The notes beneath the pieces are model-generated. The model did no database searches. It saw only the letters and a program-made list of their open reading frames with translations, and was not told the origin of the DNA. Below, piece after piece: positions 7,771-16,184 of a stretch of 50,079 nucleotides of DNA. Positions within the stretch are counted from its first letter, which is position 1, and every line of letters starts with the position of its first letter. This stretch comes from Ruminococcus sp. (GTDB lineage Bacteria > Bacillota > Clostridia > Oscillospirales > Ruminococcaceae): the NCBI GenBank assembly GCA_015066705.1, contig SVNV01000015.1:1-50079 (forward strand). The letters are read 5' to 3'. The translations under genes and the position numbers were made by a program.

Positions 7771-7793
7771 GCACGATATAAATCGTGCTTTTT
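7771..7793 (+). terminator. Terminator of the amidohydrolase gene
   Basis: Perfect 7-bp stem GCACGAT / ATCGTGC with a 4-nt loop (7771-7788), followed by TTTTTG. Confidence 0.85.
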
Positions 7794-7857
7794 GTAATTC
7801 CCCTCAATTCAGTTGTGCAATATTTGTTCAAAATAGAGAATCAAAAAATATTATTAA

Positions 7858-7887
7858 AAAAAGTTGCACAGAGATGTGCAACTTTTT
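7858..7887. terminator. Bidirectional terminator between convergent genes
   Basis: Perfect 13-bp stem AAAAAGTTGCACA / TGTGCAACTTTTT with loop GAGA. T runs occur on both strands, so it can serve both the amidohydrolase (plus) and ktrA (minus) transcripts. Confidence 0.85.
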
Positions 7888-7936
7888 CTTGTTTTTCAGC
7901 TATTTATGAAAAGCCTTTTAAATCCGTAACTTCAAC

Positions 7937-8584
7937 TTATATATGAAAACATTTATGAAGTGATTTGTATTCACCCAGAACAAGCATGGTTTTGTCTTCG
8001 GTAAGAATTGTATCAGGTGTTATTGAAACATCCATCTTCCCATTCTGCTTTAAACCCAGAATATTTATGTTATATTTCTTTCTGATGTCAAGCTGTCCGA
8101 TACTTAATCCCAACCACGCCTTTGGCACAGATACCTCAAAAATCGAATATGAATCATCAATCTCAATGTAATCAAGAATATGGTCTGCACTGTATCTTAT
8201 TGCCGCCCATTTTGCAACTTGCATTTCAGGATAAACAACCTCATCTGCTCCGTTTTTCAAAAGGAATTTTGAATGAATTGCACTTGCAGCACACGACACA
8301 ACCATCTTTGCACCCAGTTCCTTTAATGTTGATGTTGTTTCGAGAGAACTTTGAAAATCCTTTCCTATCGCAACAAAGCATACATCAAAGTTCTCAACTC
8401 CCAGTGAATCGAGAAATTCCATACTTGTACTATCACCAATCTGAGCATTAGTTACGTAAGGAAGAATTTCATTCACTCTATCTTCCCTGTTATCAATTGC
8501 CAAAACCTGATGTCCCAATTTATTAAGACTAAGTGCAATATGCTTTCCAAAACGTCCAATACCTATTAACAAAATTGATTTCAT
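7937..8584 (-). CDS. ktrA: KtrA/TrkA-type potassium channel regulatory subunit (RCK)
   Basis: A 215-residue cytosolic gating subunit of a K+ uptake system. Residues 1-120 are an RCK-N Rossmann domain with the nucleotide-binding motif IGIGRFGKHIA (about 7-17) and the acidic residue at the second strand end (AIDNRED). Residues about 135-210 form an RCK-C domain that in related proteins binds c-di-AMP. The family assembles as an octameric ring under the membrane subunit. The gene lies 11 nt after the membrane subunit gene with AAGGAG upstream of ATG, so the two are co-transcribed. Confidence 0.93.
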   Translation of the reverse strand: MKSILLIGIGRFGKHIALSLNKLGHQVLAIDNREDRVNEILPYVTNAQIGDSTSMEFLDSLGVENFDVCFVAIGKDFQSSLETTSTLKELGAKMVVSCAASAIHSKFLLKNGADEVVYPEMQVAKWAAIRYSADHILDYIEIDDSYSIFEVSVPKAWLGLSIGQLDIRKKYNINILGLKQNGKMDVSITPDTILTEDKTMLVLGEYKSLHKCFHI

Positions 8585-8595
8585 AGTTTATCTCC

Positions 8596-9933
8596 TTATC
8601 CTACTGTGATTTTCTCCTGTGGCAACTTCGAAAGGTTTTTATTTGTTCTGAACATTGTCGCATATATAAGAGTCAAACCACCTACTCTTCCAAAAAACAT
8701 AAGAAATATCAAAACCAGCTGTGAAACAGCACCAAGTTCCGGCGTTATTCCAAGGGTAAGTCCTACTGTACCCACCGCCGAAGCAGTTTCAAAAAGACAG
8801 GTTCCGAATGAAAGTCCCTCAACTGTGCTTATAATAACAGCTCCACTAAAAAACAGCGAAATATACATTATCATAATGGTTGCTGCATTTTTAACGGTTT
8901 CTGATTCAATTCTTCTTCCAAAAAACTGTGGAGATTCTCTTTTTCTGAAATTTGCAAAAGCATTTGCAATCAGAACCGCAAATGTGGTTGTCTTCATACC
9001 ACCCGCAGTTGAACCCGGCGAACCTCCGATAAGCATAAGTCCAATAATAATTGCCAGACCCGCTCCTGTCATAGACGAAAAATTCACTGTGTTAAAGCCT
9101 GCTGTTCTTGGAGTTACCGATTGAAAAACAGAACTGAGCAAACGTTCTTTAATAGGTAATTCCGAAAAGTCAATAAAAAAGAAAAACAAAGCCGGTAAAA
9201 GTATCAGAATAAATGTTATAAGAAGAATAACCTTACTCTGCATACGATAGCGTTTAATATGGTGTTTATTAGTGTATATATCCTCCCAAGTGAGAAATCC
9301 TATACCACCAATAACAATCAGTAGCATAACAACAATATTTATCACAGGCTGGGTTGTATATGCTGTAAGTGATGCATATTTCACTTTGCTTGTTCCCATC
9401 AAATCAAATCCCGCATTACAAAATGCAGAAATGGAATGGAAAAAGGAAAACCAAATTCCTTTCACGCCAAAATCCTTTATAAATACAGGCATCATTACCA
9501 GCGCACCAATAATTTCAAACAATAAGGTTGCTTTAATCACAAAGCCGGTCAGCTTTACAATACCGCCGACCTTTGGTGCAGAAATAGCCTCCTGCATTGT
9601 ACTTCTTTGCATCAGTGAAATTTTTCTTCCTGACAAGAGTACAAAGAAGGCTGCTACTGTAATTACACCCAGTCCGCCTATCTGTATCAACACAAGAATA
9701 ACCGACTGACCAAATATCGACCAATAAGTTGCTGTATCCTGAACCACAAGTCCCGTTACACACACCGCAGAGGTTGATGTAAACAACGCCTGATTAAAGG
9801 GTGTCATAATCCCTTCTTTTGATGATACAGGAAGCATCAGCAACAATGCTCCCACAATAATAACACATGCAAAACCAAGTATTATTATTTGAAATGTAGA
9901 TAAATGTTTCCTTTTAATTATTTGCGATGCCAT
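8596..9933 (-). CDS. ktrB: KtrB/TrkH-type potassium transporter membrane subunit
   Basis: A 445-residue integral membrane protein with four repeated M1-P-M2 units. The four pore loops are recognisable: TSTSAVCVTGLVV (about 50-62), SAFCNAGFD, VTPRTAGFNT and TASAVGTVGLTLG, each with the filter glycine. GGSPGSTAGGMKTTT precedes the intramembrane gate region. Length is normal for KtrB (about 445). Start ATG has AAGGAG. It lies 77 nt downstream of argF on the same strand; I see no clear promoter in that gap, so it may be read from the arginine operon or from a weak promoter. It works with the adjacent ktrA. Confidence 0.94.
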   Translation of the reverse strand: MASQIIKRKHLSTFQIIILGFACVIIVGALLLMLPVSSKEGIMTPFNQALFTSTSAVCVTGLVVQDTATYWSIFGQSVILVLIQIGGLGVITVAAFFVLLSGRKISLMQRSTMQEAISAPKVGGIVKLTGFVIKATLLFEIIGALVMMPVFIKDFGVKGIWFSFFHSISAFCNAGFDLMGTSKVKYASLTAYTTQPVINIVVMLLIVIGGIGFLTWEDIYTNKHHIKRYRMQSKVILLITFILILLPALFFFFIDFSELPIKERLLSSVFQSVTPRTAGFNTVNFSSMTGAGLAIIIGLMLIGGSPGSTAGGMKTTTFAVLIANAFANFRKRESPQFFGRRIESETVKNAATIMIMYISLFFSGAVIISTVEGLSFGTCLFETASAVGTVGLTLGITPELGAVSQLVLIFLMFFGRVGGLTLIYATMFRTNKNLSKLPQEKITVG

Positions 9934-10010
9934 ATTATTTCTCCTTGATAAAGCCGTTTATACTTGTTGATAACCATAGCTTAATCTAATTTCTGAAATT
10001 TAAAATCAGT

Positions 10011-10916
10011 TCATGCCATTACCTTTACAAGTACTGCCTTTTGTGCGTGGAGACGGTTTTCAGCCTCGTCAAAGATTTCGTCAGCGTGAGCTTCAAAAAC
10101 CTTAGCGGTAATTTCTTCTTCACGGTGTGCAGGTAAGCAGTGCTGTACCATTGCGTCAGCGTGTGCAACAGCCATTACCTCGTCGTTAATCTGGTATCCT
10201 GCAAATGCAAGCTTTCTCTTTTCAGCTTCGCCTTCCTGTCCCATAGAAGCCCATACGTCAGTAAAGAGAACGTCAGCGTCCTTAGCAGCTTCCAATACGT
10301 CAGCTGTCATTGTGAATTTATCGCCGTATTCCTTTGTAAATTCAAGTACCTTTGCATCAGGCTGATAATCGTCAGGACAAGCAATAGCAACGTCCATTCC
10401 AACCTTTAAGCCACCTACGATAAGCGAATTTGCCATATTGTTTCCGTCACCGATATAGCACATTTTAAGTCCTTCAAGACGGCCCTTGTGTTCGCGGATA
10501 GTCATAAGGTCAGCGAGCACCTGACAAGGGTGACAGAAGTCTGTAAGTCCGTTTATAATCGGAATTGAGCCGTATTCAGCCAAATCCTCAACTTCCTTCT
10601 GCTCAAAGGTACGAATCATAATACCGTCAAGGTAACGTGACAAAACTCTTGCTGTATCCTGAACAGGCTCGCCACGACCAATCTGCAAATCCCTGTTCGA
10701 AAGAAAAAGTGCCTGACCGCCAAGCTGGTACATACCTGTTTCAAATGAAACTCTTGTACGGGTTGATGACTTCTGGAAAATCATACCGAGAGTCTTTCCT
10801 TCAAGGTGACGGTGTGCAATACCGTTTTTCTGTTCGTATTTAAGCTGGTCTGCAAGATTCAAGATGTCGATAATTTCTTCTTTTGAAAGGTCGAGCATTT
10901 TAAGTAAATGTTTCAT
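10011..10916 (-). CDS. argF: Ornithine carbamoyltransferase
   Basis: Makes citrulline from ornithine and carbamoyl phosphate. The 301-residue chain has the carbamoyl-phosphate loop SSTRTRVSFE (about 50-59), the second-site motif HPCQ (DFCHPCQVLAD), the ornithine-binding DVWASMGQE loop and the C-terminal HCLPAHR with catalytic Cys. These are anabolic OTC features. AAGGAGA precedes ATG. It is the last gene of the arg operon, 12 nt after argD. Confidence 0.97.
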   Translation of the reverse strand: MKHLLKMLDLSKEEIIDILNLADQLKYEQKNGIAHRHLEGKTLGMIFQKSSTRTRVSFETGMYQLGGQALFLSNRDLQIGRGEPVQDTARVLSRYLDGIMIRTFEQKEVEDLAEYGSIPIINGLTDFCHPCQVLADLMTIREHKGRLEGLKMCYIGDGNNMANSLIVGGLKVGMDVAIACPDDYQPDAKVLEFTKEYGDKFTMTADVLEAAKDADVLFTDVWASMGQEGEAEKRKLAFAGYQINDEVMAVAHADAMVQHCLPAHREEEITAKVFEAHADEIFDEAENRLHAQKAVLVKVMA

Positions 10917-10928
10917 AGTAAATCTCCT

Positions 10929-12092
10929 TTATTTCATTAATTGATTTAGTATTTCAATTCCTGCGTCAATTTCCTCATAGGAAATATTAAGTGGTGGGAG
11001 AAGTCTTAACTTGTCCTTTGCTGTAAGTGCCAGAAGTCCTTCTTCAAGACAAGCCTTGCAAAGTTCCCCTGCCTTTTTGGTTTTAAGACGAATGCCAATC
11101 ATCATTCCGAGACCGTCAACGCCTTCTACCTCGTCAATTTCAAGAAGCTTTTCTCTCAGGTAGTCGCCCTTCTTGGCAACATCCTCCATAAAGCCTGTTT
11201 CTGAAAGCTGATTTAAAACCGCAAGTCCGCCTGCACAGCAGATAGGGTTTCCACCAAAGGTTGAACCGTGTGTGCTCGGCGACAAAACGTCACAGCATTT
11301 TTCATTTGCAAGACAAATTCCGATAGGAAGTCCACCTGCAATTCCCTTTGCCATGGTTGTAATGTCAGGCTTTACGCCAAAGTGTTCAGATGCCAAAAAC
11401 TTACCTGTTCTTCCTGCACCTGTCTGCACCTCGTCAGCGATAACGAGAATATCTCTCTTCGGACATTCCTCAAAAATCTTTTCAACAAAAGCCTTTTCAA
11501 GTGGAATAACTCCACCCTCACCCTGAACAAATTCCACCATAACAGCACAAACTGTATCGTCAAGCTTTGCCATAAGGTCGTCAATGTCGTTTGCTACAAC
11601 GTTTGTAAAGCCTTCAACAAACGGGAAGAAATAGTTATGAAAAACCTCCTGTCCTGTTGCAGAAAGAGTAGCAAGTGTTCTTCCATGGAAGCTGTTTACC
11701 AGAGTGATGATTGTATGTCTGCCCTTGCCGTATTTATCAAAGCTGTATTTTCTTGCAAGCTTTATTGCACATTCATTTGCTTCAGCGCCACTGTTTCCGA
11801 AAAACATCTTTGAATAGCCTGTCATTTCGCAAAGCTTAGAAGCGAAATCAGCCTGAATTTTTGTATAGTAATAGTTTGATGTATGCTGAATAGTCTTTAC
11901 CTGATTACAAACTGCCTCAACCCATTTTTCGTCGCAAAAGCCAAGGCTGTTTGTTCCTATTCCTGAGCCGAAGTCGATAAATTTCTTACCGTTTTCGTCT
12001 GTCGCAACACGTTTTTCTCCGCTTTCCATAACAACGTCATAACGCCCGTATGTAGGCATAACGTGTTTATTGAACTGTTCTATTGTACTCAT
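10929..12092 (-). CDS. argD: Acetylornithine aminotransferase
   Basis: PLP enzyme converting N-acetylglutamate semialdehyde to N-acetylornithine. The 387-residue class III aminotransferase shows the GSGIGTNSLGF entry region, FFGNSGAEANECAIKLAR (cofactor phosphate), NSFHGRTLATLSATG, the DEVQTGAGRTG block with PLP-binding Asp, and the lysine in TMAKGIAGGLPIG that forms the Schiff base. GSTFGGNPICCAG follows as expected. It lies between argB (18-nt gap) and argF (12-nt gap). Related enzymes can also act on succinyl-diaminopimelate, but the operon points to arginine. Confidence 0.96.
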   Translation of the reverse strand: MSTIEQFNKHVMPTYGRYDVVMESGEKRVATDENGKKFIDFGSGIGTNSLGFCDEKWVEAVCNQVKTIQHTSNYYYTKIQADFASKLCEMTGYSKMFFGNSGAEANECAIKLARKYSFDKYGKGRHTIITLVNSFHGRTLATLSATGQEVFHNYFFPFVEGFTNVVANDIDDLMAKLDDTVCAVMVEFVQGEGGVIPLEKAFVEKIFEECPKRDILVIADEVQTGAGRTGKFLASEHFGVKPDITTMAKGIAGGLPIGICLANEKCCDVLSPSTHGSTFGGNPICCAGGLAVLNQLSETGFMEDVAKKGDYLREKLLEIDEVEGVDGLGMMIGIRLKTKKAGELCKACLEEGLLALTAKDKLRLLPPLNISYEEIDAGIEILNQLMK

Positions 12093-12110
12093 AAAATTCT
12101 ACCTTCTTTA

Positions 12111-12971
12111 TTAAATAAACTGTGTTCCGATACCCTCATTTGAGAAAAGCTCGATAAGAATTGAATGTGGAACTCTTCCGTCAATGATACAGGTTTTCTT
12201 AACGCCTCGTCTTACCGCCTCAACACAGCAGTCGATTTTAGGAATCATTCCGCCACTGATAATTCCTCTGTTTTTAAGATAAGGAACTTCGCTGACATTA
12301 ACCTCAGGAATAAGAGTTGAGTCATCGTCCTTATCTTCAAGAAGTCCCACGATATCTGTCATAAGAACAAGGTTTTCAGCTCTCAGGCTAGTTGCGATTG
12401 CAGCAGCTGCCGTATCAGCATTGATGTTATATGTATTTCCGTCCTCGCCGATACCGAGTGTTGCAATTATCGGAACATATCCGTTATTGAGTGCGTCAAG
12501 AATAGGCTTTGTGGTAACGTGCTTGATTTCTCCTACAAAACCAAGGTCGATTTCACCCTGCTTCTTTTCAGCAATAATCATTTCGCCGTCAGTTCCACAA
12601 AGACCAAGTGCCTTTCCACCGTGCATCTGAAGATGCGAAACAAGCTCCTTATTAACCTTGCCTGCAAGCACCATTTTTACAATTTCAATAGTTTCCTCAT
12701 CTGTGTATCTGAGTCCACCGATAAACTTGCTTTCAATACCAACTCTGTTAAGCATAGCATTGATTTCAGGTCCACCGCCGTGAACAAGCACAACCTTGAT
12801 TCCAACAGCGTTAAGAAGAACAATGTCAGACATAACGCAGTCCTTGAGCTCTTCATTTGTCATAGCGTTTCCGCCGTATTTTACAACTACAATTTTATTG
12901 TGGTACTTCTGAATATACGGCAACGCATCAATAAGCACCTCTGAACGTAATGCATTTGAAATATCCTTCAT
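12111..12971 (-). CDS. argB: Acetylglutamate kinase
   Basis: Phosphorylates N-acetylglutamate. The 286-residue amino acid kinase fold has KYGGNAM near the N-terminus (phosphate and ATP lysine), VLVHGGGPEINAML (acetylglutamate loop), the RYTDEETIEIV segment and the C-terminal ISGGMIPKIDCCVEAV motif. The extra N-terminal helix (ALIDALPYIQKYHNK region) is of the type linked with arginine-inhibited hexameric enzymes, which use a cyclic acetyl pathway; the argJ in this operon agrees with that. AAGGAAG precedes ATG. It lies 13 nt after the PH-like gene. Confidence 0.97.
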   Translation of the reverse strand: MKDISNALRSEVLIDALPYIQKYHNKIVVVKYGGNAMTNEELKDCVMSDIVLLNAVGIKVVLVHGGGPEINAMLNRVGIESKFIGGLRYTDEETIEIVKMVLAGKVNKELVSHLQMHGGKALGLCGTDGEMIIAEKKQGEIDLGFVGEIKHVTTKPILDALNNGYVPIIATLGIGEDGNTYNINADTAAAAIATSLRAENLVLMTDIVGLLEDKDDDSTLIPEVNVSEVPYLKNRGIISGGMIPKIDCCVEAVRRGVKKTCIIDGRVPHSILIELFSNEGIGTQFI

Positions 12972-12984
12972 CTTAATCTTCCTT

Positions 12985-13590
12985 TTACTGGTTTATTTTG
13001 TTCTGAATTTCATTTTTTCTTTCAAAAACAGCGTTTTCAAAAATATTATAAACTCTGTCTCCGTCCTCAATCTTTGAGAAAAACATTCCCTGAATATACA
13101 TATCCTTTTTTGAGTAAACAGGCAGAGCATTTACCACTGTGAAATAAATATCTGCTGTACCGTCATTGTCGTGCTGAATTCTTGCAGAGGTAATAAGCTC
13201 ATATGGCGTAATATGGAAATGACCGTTTACATCTGTAAAAATTCTCATATTTGTAATTGCATAATGAGGTTTTGACTCCTTTGAAAAAAGCAATTTGAAA
13301 CCAATTATGATAAACGGCACTCCGAAAAGTCCCATAAAGCCTCCGCCGATAGACGCTCCGATTGTCCAGAATATTGAAAATCCAAGCCAGAATATTGCAA
13401 ACAGTTTAGGTGGTGCGTCAGAAGCATCAACGCCATCAGGCTTTTTTCCTTCGCCCTCCCAGAGAATGATTTCTCCTGACATAAGCTCGCTGTTAATATC
13501 TGTTCTTTTATTTCTGCGAGATGAGCCACCGTTTCCAAAGTTTCCCTGCTCTCTTCTTACACGCTCAATTTCCTGCTGAAGTGAATCCAT
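12985..13590 (-). CDS. PH-like domain membrane protein inside the arginine operon
   Basis: A 201-residue protein not known from arginine synthesis. Residues 1-50 are polar with a basic cluster (SSRRNKRT). Around 45-60 is the ILWEGEGKKP segment typical of bacterial PH-like (bPH) proteins. Two hydrophobic helices follow (about 63-83 and 84-103), then a beta-rich domain with HYAITNMRIF (about 117-126), the strand pattern that marks bPH domains. It is tightly packed, 10 nt after argJ and 13 nt before argB, with AAGGAG before ATG. Function unknown. Confidence 0.7.
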   Translation of the reverse strand: MDSLQQEIERVRREQGNFGNGGSSRRNKRTDINSELMSGEIILWEGEGKKPDGVDASDAPPKLFAIFWLGFSIFWTIGASIGGGFMGLFGVPFIIIGFKLLFSKESKPHYAITNMRIFTDVNGHFHITPYELITSARIQHDNDGTADIYFTVVNALPVYSKKDMYIQGMFFSKIEDGDRVYNIFENAVFERKNEIQNKINQ

Positions 13591-13600
13591 AATCTTCTCC

Positions 13601-14842
13601 TTAGCTTCTGTAATCTCCGTTAATCTTAACGTAATCGTATGTCAGGTCACAGCCCCACGCTGTTGCGTTAATTTCACCCTGATTAAGGTAAACAAGGATT
13701 TCGATTTCATCTTCTGAAAGAACAACCTTAGCTTCGTCCTCAGAAAATTCAATTCCTGCTCCGTTTTCACAAACGTCAACCTTACCTGCCTTTGATGCAA
13801 GTGAAACAGCTACCTTTGTGATGTCAAACTCAGCCTTTGCATATCCGATAGCACAAAGCACACGTCCCCAGTTTGCGTCAGAGCCAAACATAGCACACTT
13901 AAAAAGTGGTGAACAGATAACGCTCTTTGCAACTGTAATAGCAGTATCAAGGTCAGGTGCTCCAAAGCACTTACAAGTGAGGAGCTTGCTTGCGCCCTCT
14001 CCGTCCTTTGCAAGCATTCTTGTAAGGTTAGCCATAACCTGATAGAGTGCTGACTTAAATATTTCGTAGTTTTCGTTTTCTTCCACGATTTCTGCGTTAC
14101 CTGCCTGTGCTGATGACATAAGAGAAACCATATCGTTTGTTGAAGTATCCCCGTCAACTGAAAGACAGTTATAAGTAATCTTTACGATTTCAGAAAGTGC
14201 CTTCTGGAGCATTGGAACAGAAACAGCACAGTCGGTTGTGATAAAGTTAAGAGTTGTAGCCATATTCGGGTGAATCATACCACTTCCCTTTGCCATACCA
14301 CCCATAAAGCAACGCTTTCCGTCGATTTCAAAGGTAACAGCGTATTCCTTGGCAAATGTATCTGTTGTCATAATTGCAGTAGCAGCCTCAAGGTGCTGGC
14401 TTACGCAAAGTGACATAACAAGCTCAGGCATAGCCTTTTCGATAGGTTCAATAGGTAAAATCTGTCCGATAACGCCTGTTGACGCAACAACAACTTCCTC
14501 AGGCTTGATGTTTAAAGCCTTTGCAGAAAGCTGACACATAGCTTCAGCCTTTTCAATACCGTCAGCGTTACAGGTATTTGCATTTTTTGAATTTACAATA
14601 ACAGCCCTTGATTTTCCACCTGTTTTTTCAAGGTTTGACTTAGTAACAAGGATAGGTGCGCCCTTAACCTTGTTCTGAGTATAAACGCAGGCTGTGTTAC
14701 ATTCATAGTCTGAGTAAATCATACCCAAATCGTTTTTCTTTGTAGGGTTTTCTTTAATTCCTGCGTAAACGCCTGCTGCACGGAAGCCCTGTGCTGCGCA
14801 AACGCCACCCTCAACAACTTCAAATTTATTCATTTCGTTCAT
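13601..14842 (-). CDS. argJ: Bifunctional glutamate N-acetyltransferase / ornithine acetyltransferase
   Basis: Transfers the acetyl group from N-acetylornithine to glutamate, recycling acetyl in the cyclic arginine pathway. The 413 residues include GGVCAAQGFRAAGVYAG at the N-terminus, the GVIGQ (ASTGVIGQILP) region, and the autocatalytic cleavage site KGSGMIHPNMATTL, where Thr becomes the nucleophile of the beta chain (around residue 190). SVDGDTSTNDM is the conserved substrate loop. The protein is expected to be cut into alpha and beta chains. Start ATG (MNEMNKF) has GAGGTAG at proper distance. It lies 14 nt after argC. With an ArgJ, argA is dispensable and ornithine release needs no ArgE. 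Confidence 0.97.
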   Translation of the reverse strand: MNEMNKFEVVEGGVCAAQGFRAAGVYAGIKENPTKKNDLGMIYSDYECNTACVYTQNKVKGAPILVTKSNLEKTGGKSRAVIVNSKNANTCNADGIEKAEAMCQLSAKALNIKPEEVVVASTGVIGQILPIEPIEKAMPELVMSLCVSQHLEAATAIMTTDTFAKEYAVTFEIDGKRCFMGGMAKGSGMIHPNMATTLNFITTDCAVSVPMLQKALSEIVKITYNCLSVDGDTSTNDMVSLMSSAQAGNAEIVEENENYEIFKSALYQVMANLTRMLAKDGEGASKLLTCKCFGAPDLDTAITVAKSVICSPLFKCAMFGSDANWGRVLCAIGYAKAEFDITKVAVSLASKAGKVDVCENGAGIEFSEDEAKVVLSEDEIEILVYLNQGEINATAWGCDLTYDYVKINGDYRS

Positions 14843-14856
14843 TTTAATCTACCTCA

Positions 14857-15801
14857 TTATAAACCAATTTTTTCGTCAATTCCCATCATAATATTCATTG
14901 ACTGAACAGCAGCACCACTTGCACCCTTTCCGAGATTGTCAAGTCTTGAAGCAAGAAGAATATGGTCGTCGCTACCACAAACAAAAATCTGCAAATTATT
15001 TGTTCCAGCAAGAGTGTTGGCAGGCAAAAATCCGTCTGCAAGAGTTTCCTTAGCACCAAGCTCCATAACCTTTACAAAATGCTGTCCTGCATAGTGCTCT
15101 GACATAATTTCGTGAATGTCAGCAGGTGTATAATTCTTAGTAAGTGCTCTTGAAACAAGTGGCACAGAAACCACCATTCCGCTATAATAGTCGTCAACGA
15201 TAGGGTTAAACATCGGCTTGTATTTAAGACCGCAGATTTTCTGCATTTCAGGGAGGTGCTTGTGGCTCTGTGCAAGCGCATACTGTCTTGGTGAAGCCAT
15301 TTCAAAGGTTTTGTCTTCTCCCTCAATGGTAGCTATCATTTTCTTTCCACCACCACTATATCCTGAAACTGCGTGAGCTGTAAGTGGATAATCCTCTGGC
15401 AGAACTCCTGCCTGAACAAGCGGATACACAAGTGAAATAAAGCCTGTTGCGTAACAGCCGGGGTTTGCTACCCTCTTTGATTTAGCTATATTTTCTCTGT
15501 GCATTTTTGAAAGCTCAGGGAAACCGTAATCCCAGTCAGGATTTGTTCTGTGAGCAGTAGATGCGTCAATAATTCTTGTGTCAGGGTTTTCAACAAGTGA
15601 AACAGCCTCAATAGCTGCTGCGTCAGGCAGACAAAGGAAAGTAATATCAGACATATTGATAAGCTTTTTTCTTTCGTTCAAATCCTTACGCTTATCCTCA
15701 GCTATAAGAAGGATTTCGATATCGTCACGTTTACCTAAACGTTCAAAAATCTCAATACCTGTTGTACCCTCTTTACCATCTATAAAAATTTTAGTTTTCA
15801 T
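14857..15801 (-). CDS. argC: N-acetyl-gamma-glutamyl-phosphate reductase (short, type 2 form)
   Basis: Reduces N-acetylglutamyl phosphate to the semialdehyde with NADPH. At 314 residues it belongs to the shorter type 2 branch: the N-terminus KIFIDGKEGTTGIEIFERL replaces the usual GxTGYxG motif. The active-site cysteine is in ANPGCYATGF (about 115), and SGYSGGGKKMIA and the substrate histidine region are visible. I choose the ATG at 15801, because GGGAG lies 8 nt upstream; an in-frame ATG at 15807 would sit directly against that ribosome site. The start lies 2 nt after the stop of the preceding small membrane protein gene. Confidence 0.95.
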   Translation of the reverse strand: MKTKIFIDGKEGTTGIEIFERLGKRDDIEILLIAEDKRKDLNERKKLINMSDITFLCLPDAAAIEAVSLVENPDTRIIDASTAHRTNPDWDYGFPELSKMHRENIAKSKRVANPGCYATGFISLVYPLVQAGVLPEDYPLTAHAVSGYSGGGKKMIATIEGEDKTFEMASPRQYALAQSHKHLPEMQKICGLKYKPMFNPIVDDYYSGMVVSVPLVSRALTKNYTPADIHEIMSEHYAGQHFVKVMELGAKETLADGFLPANTLAGTNNLQIFVCGSDDHILLASRLDNLGKGASGAAVQSMNIMMGIDEKIGL

Positions 15802-15803
15802 AA

Positions 15804-16184
15804 TCATTTCTCCCTTTTATCATCAGAGCCGTGCATTACCTTTCCGAAAGCCGTTGCAAAAAAAGTTGTAATCAAGGTGAAGGATATACAGTTTGGCTGA
15901 GCATATCTCATAAGCTCTGTTGCCGCAAAAAGCACAATAGCCACTACATTCATAGTCACAGGCATATACCATACAATGCCTGATTTTTTTGCAACATAGT
16001 AACAGCCAAACACCGTCACAACGGGATACACAAGGTTATAAAACAGCATAAAAAACAGCAGACTTTCAAGGACATTTCCTACAACAAAAATCAGTCCCCA
16101 GAGGGCAAGCCACCCTGCAAGCACATAGCCTGCAACAGCGTTTCTGCTTTTTAAAAATGCCTTGAATTTTTCTTTTTTATCCAT
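15804..16184 (-). CDS. Small polytopic membrane protein inside the arginine operon
   Basis: Not recognised. The 126-residue protein has a charged start (MDKKEKFKAFLKSR), then about four hydrophobic segments: about 17-36 (AGYVLAGWLALWGLIFVVGN), 38-60 (LLFFMLFYNLVYPVVTVFGC), 70-88 (WYMPVTMNVVAIVLFAATEL) and about 95-113. It ends in a charged tail. Its ATG overlaps the argH stop by 8 nt (ATGGATAA) and its stop is directly before argC, so it is translationally coupled on both sides. A transport or regulatory role is possible but nothing in the sequence shows it. Confidence 0.65.
   Translation of the reverse strand: MDKKEKFKAFLKSRNAVAGYVLAGWLALWGLIFVVGNVLESLLFFMLFYNLVYPVVTVFGCYYVAKKSGIVWYMPVTMNVVAIVLFAATELMRYAQPNCISFTLITTFFATAFGKVMHGSDDKREK

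Noticed and set aside
9934-10010. Promoter or c-di-AMP riboswitch for ktrBA
   Set aside because: The 77-nt gap is too short for the riboswitch and has no convincing -35/-10 pair.
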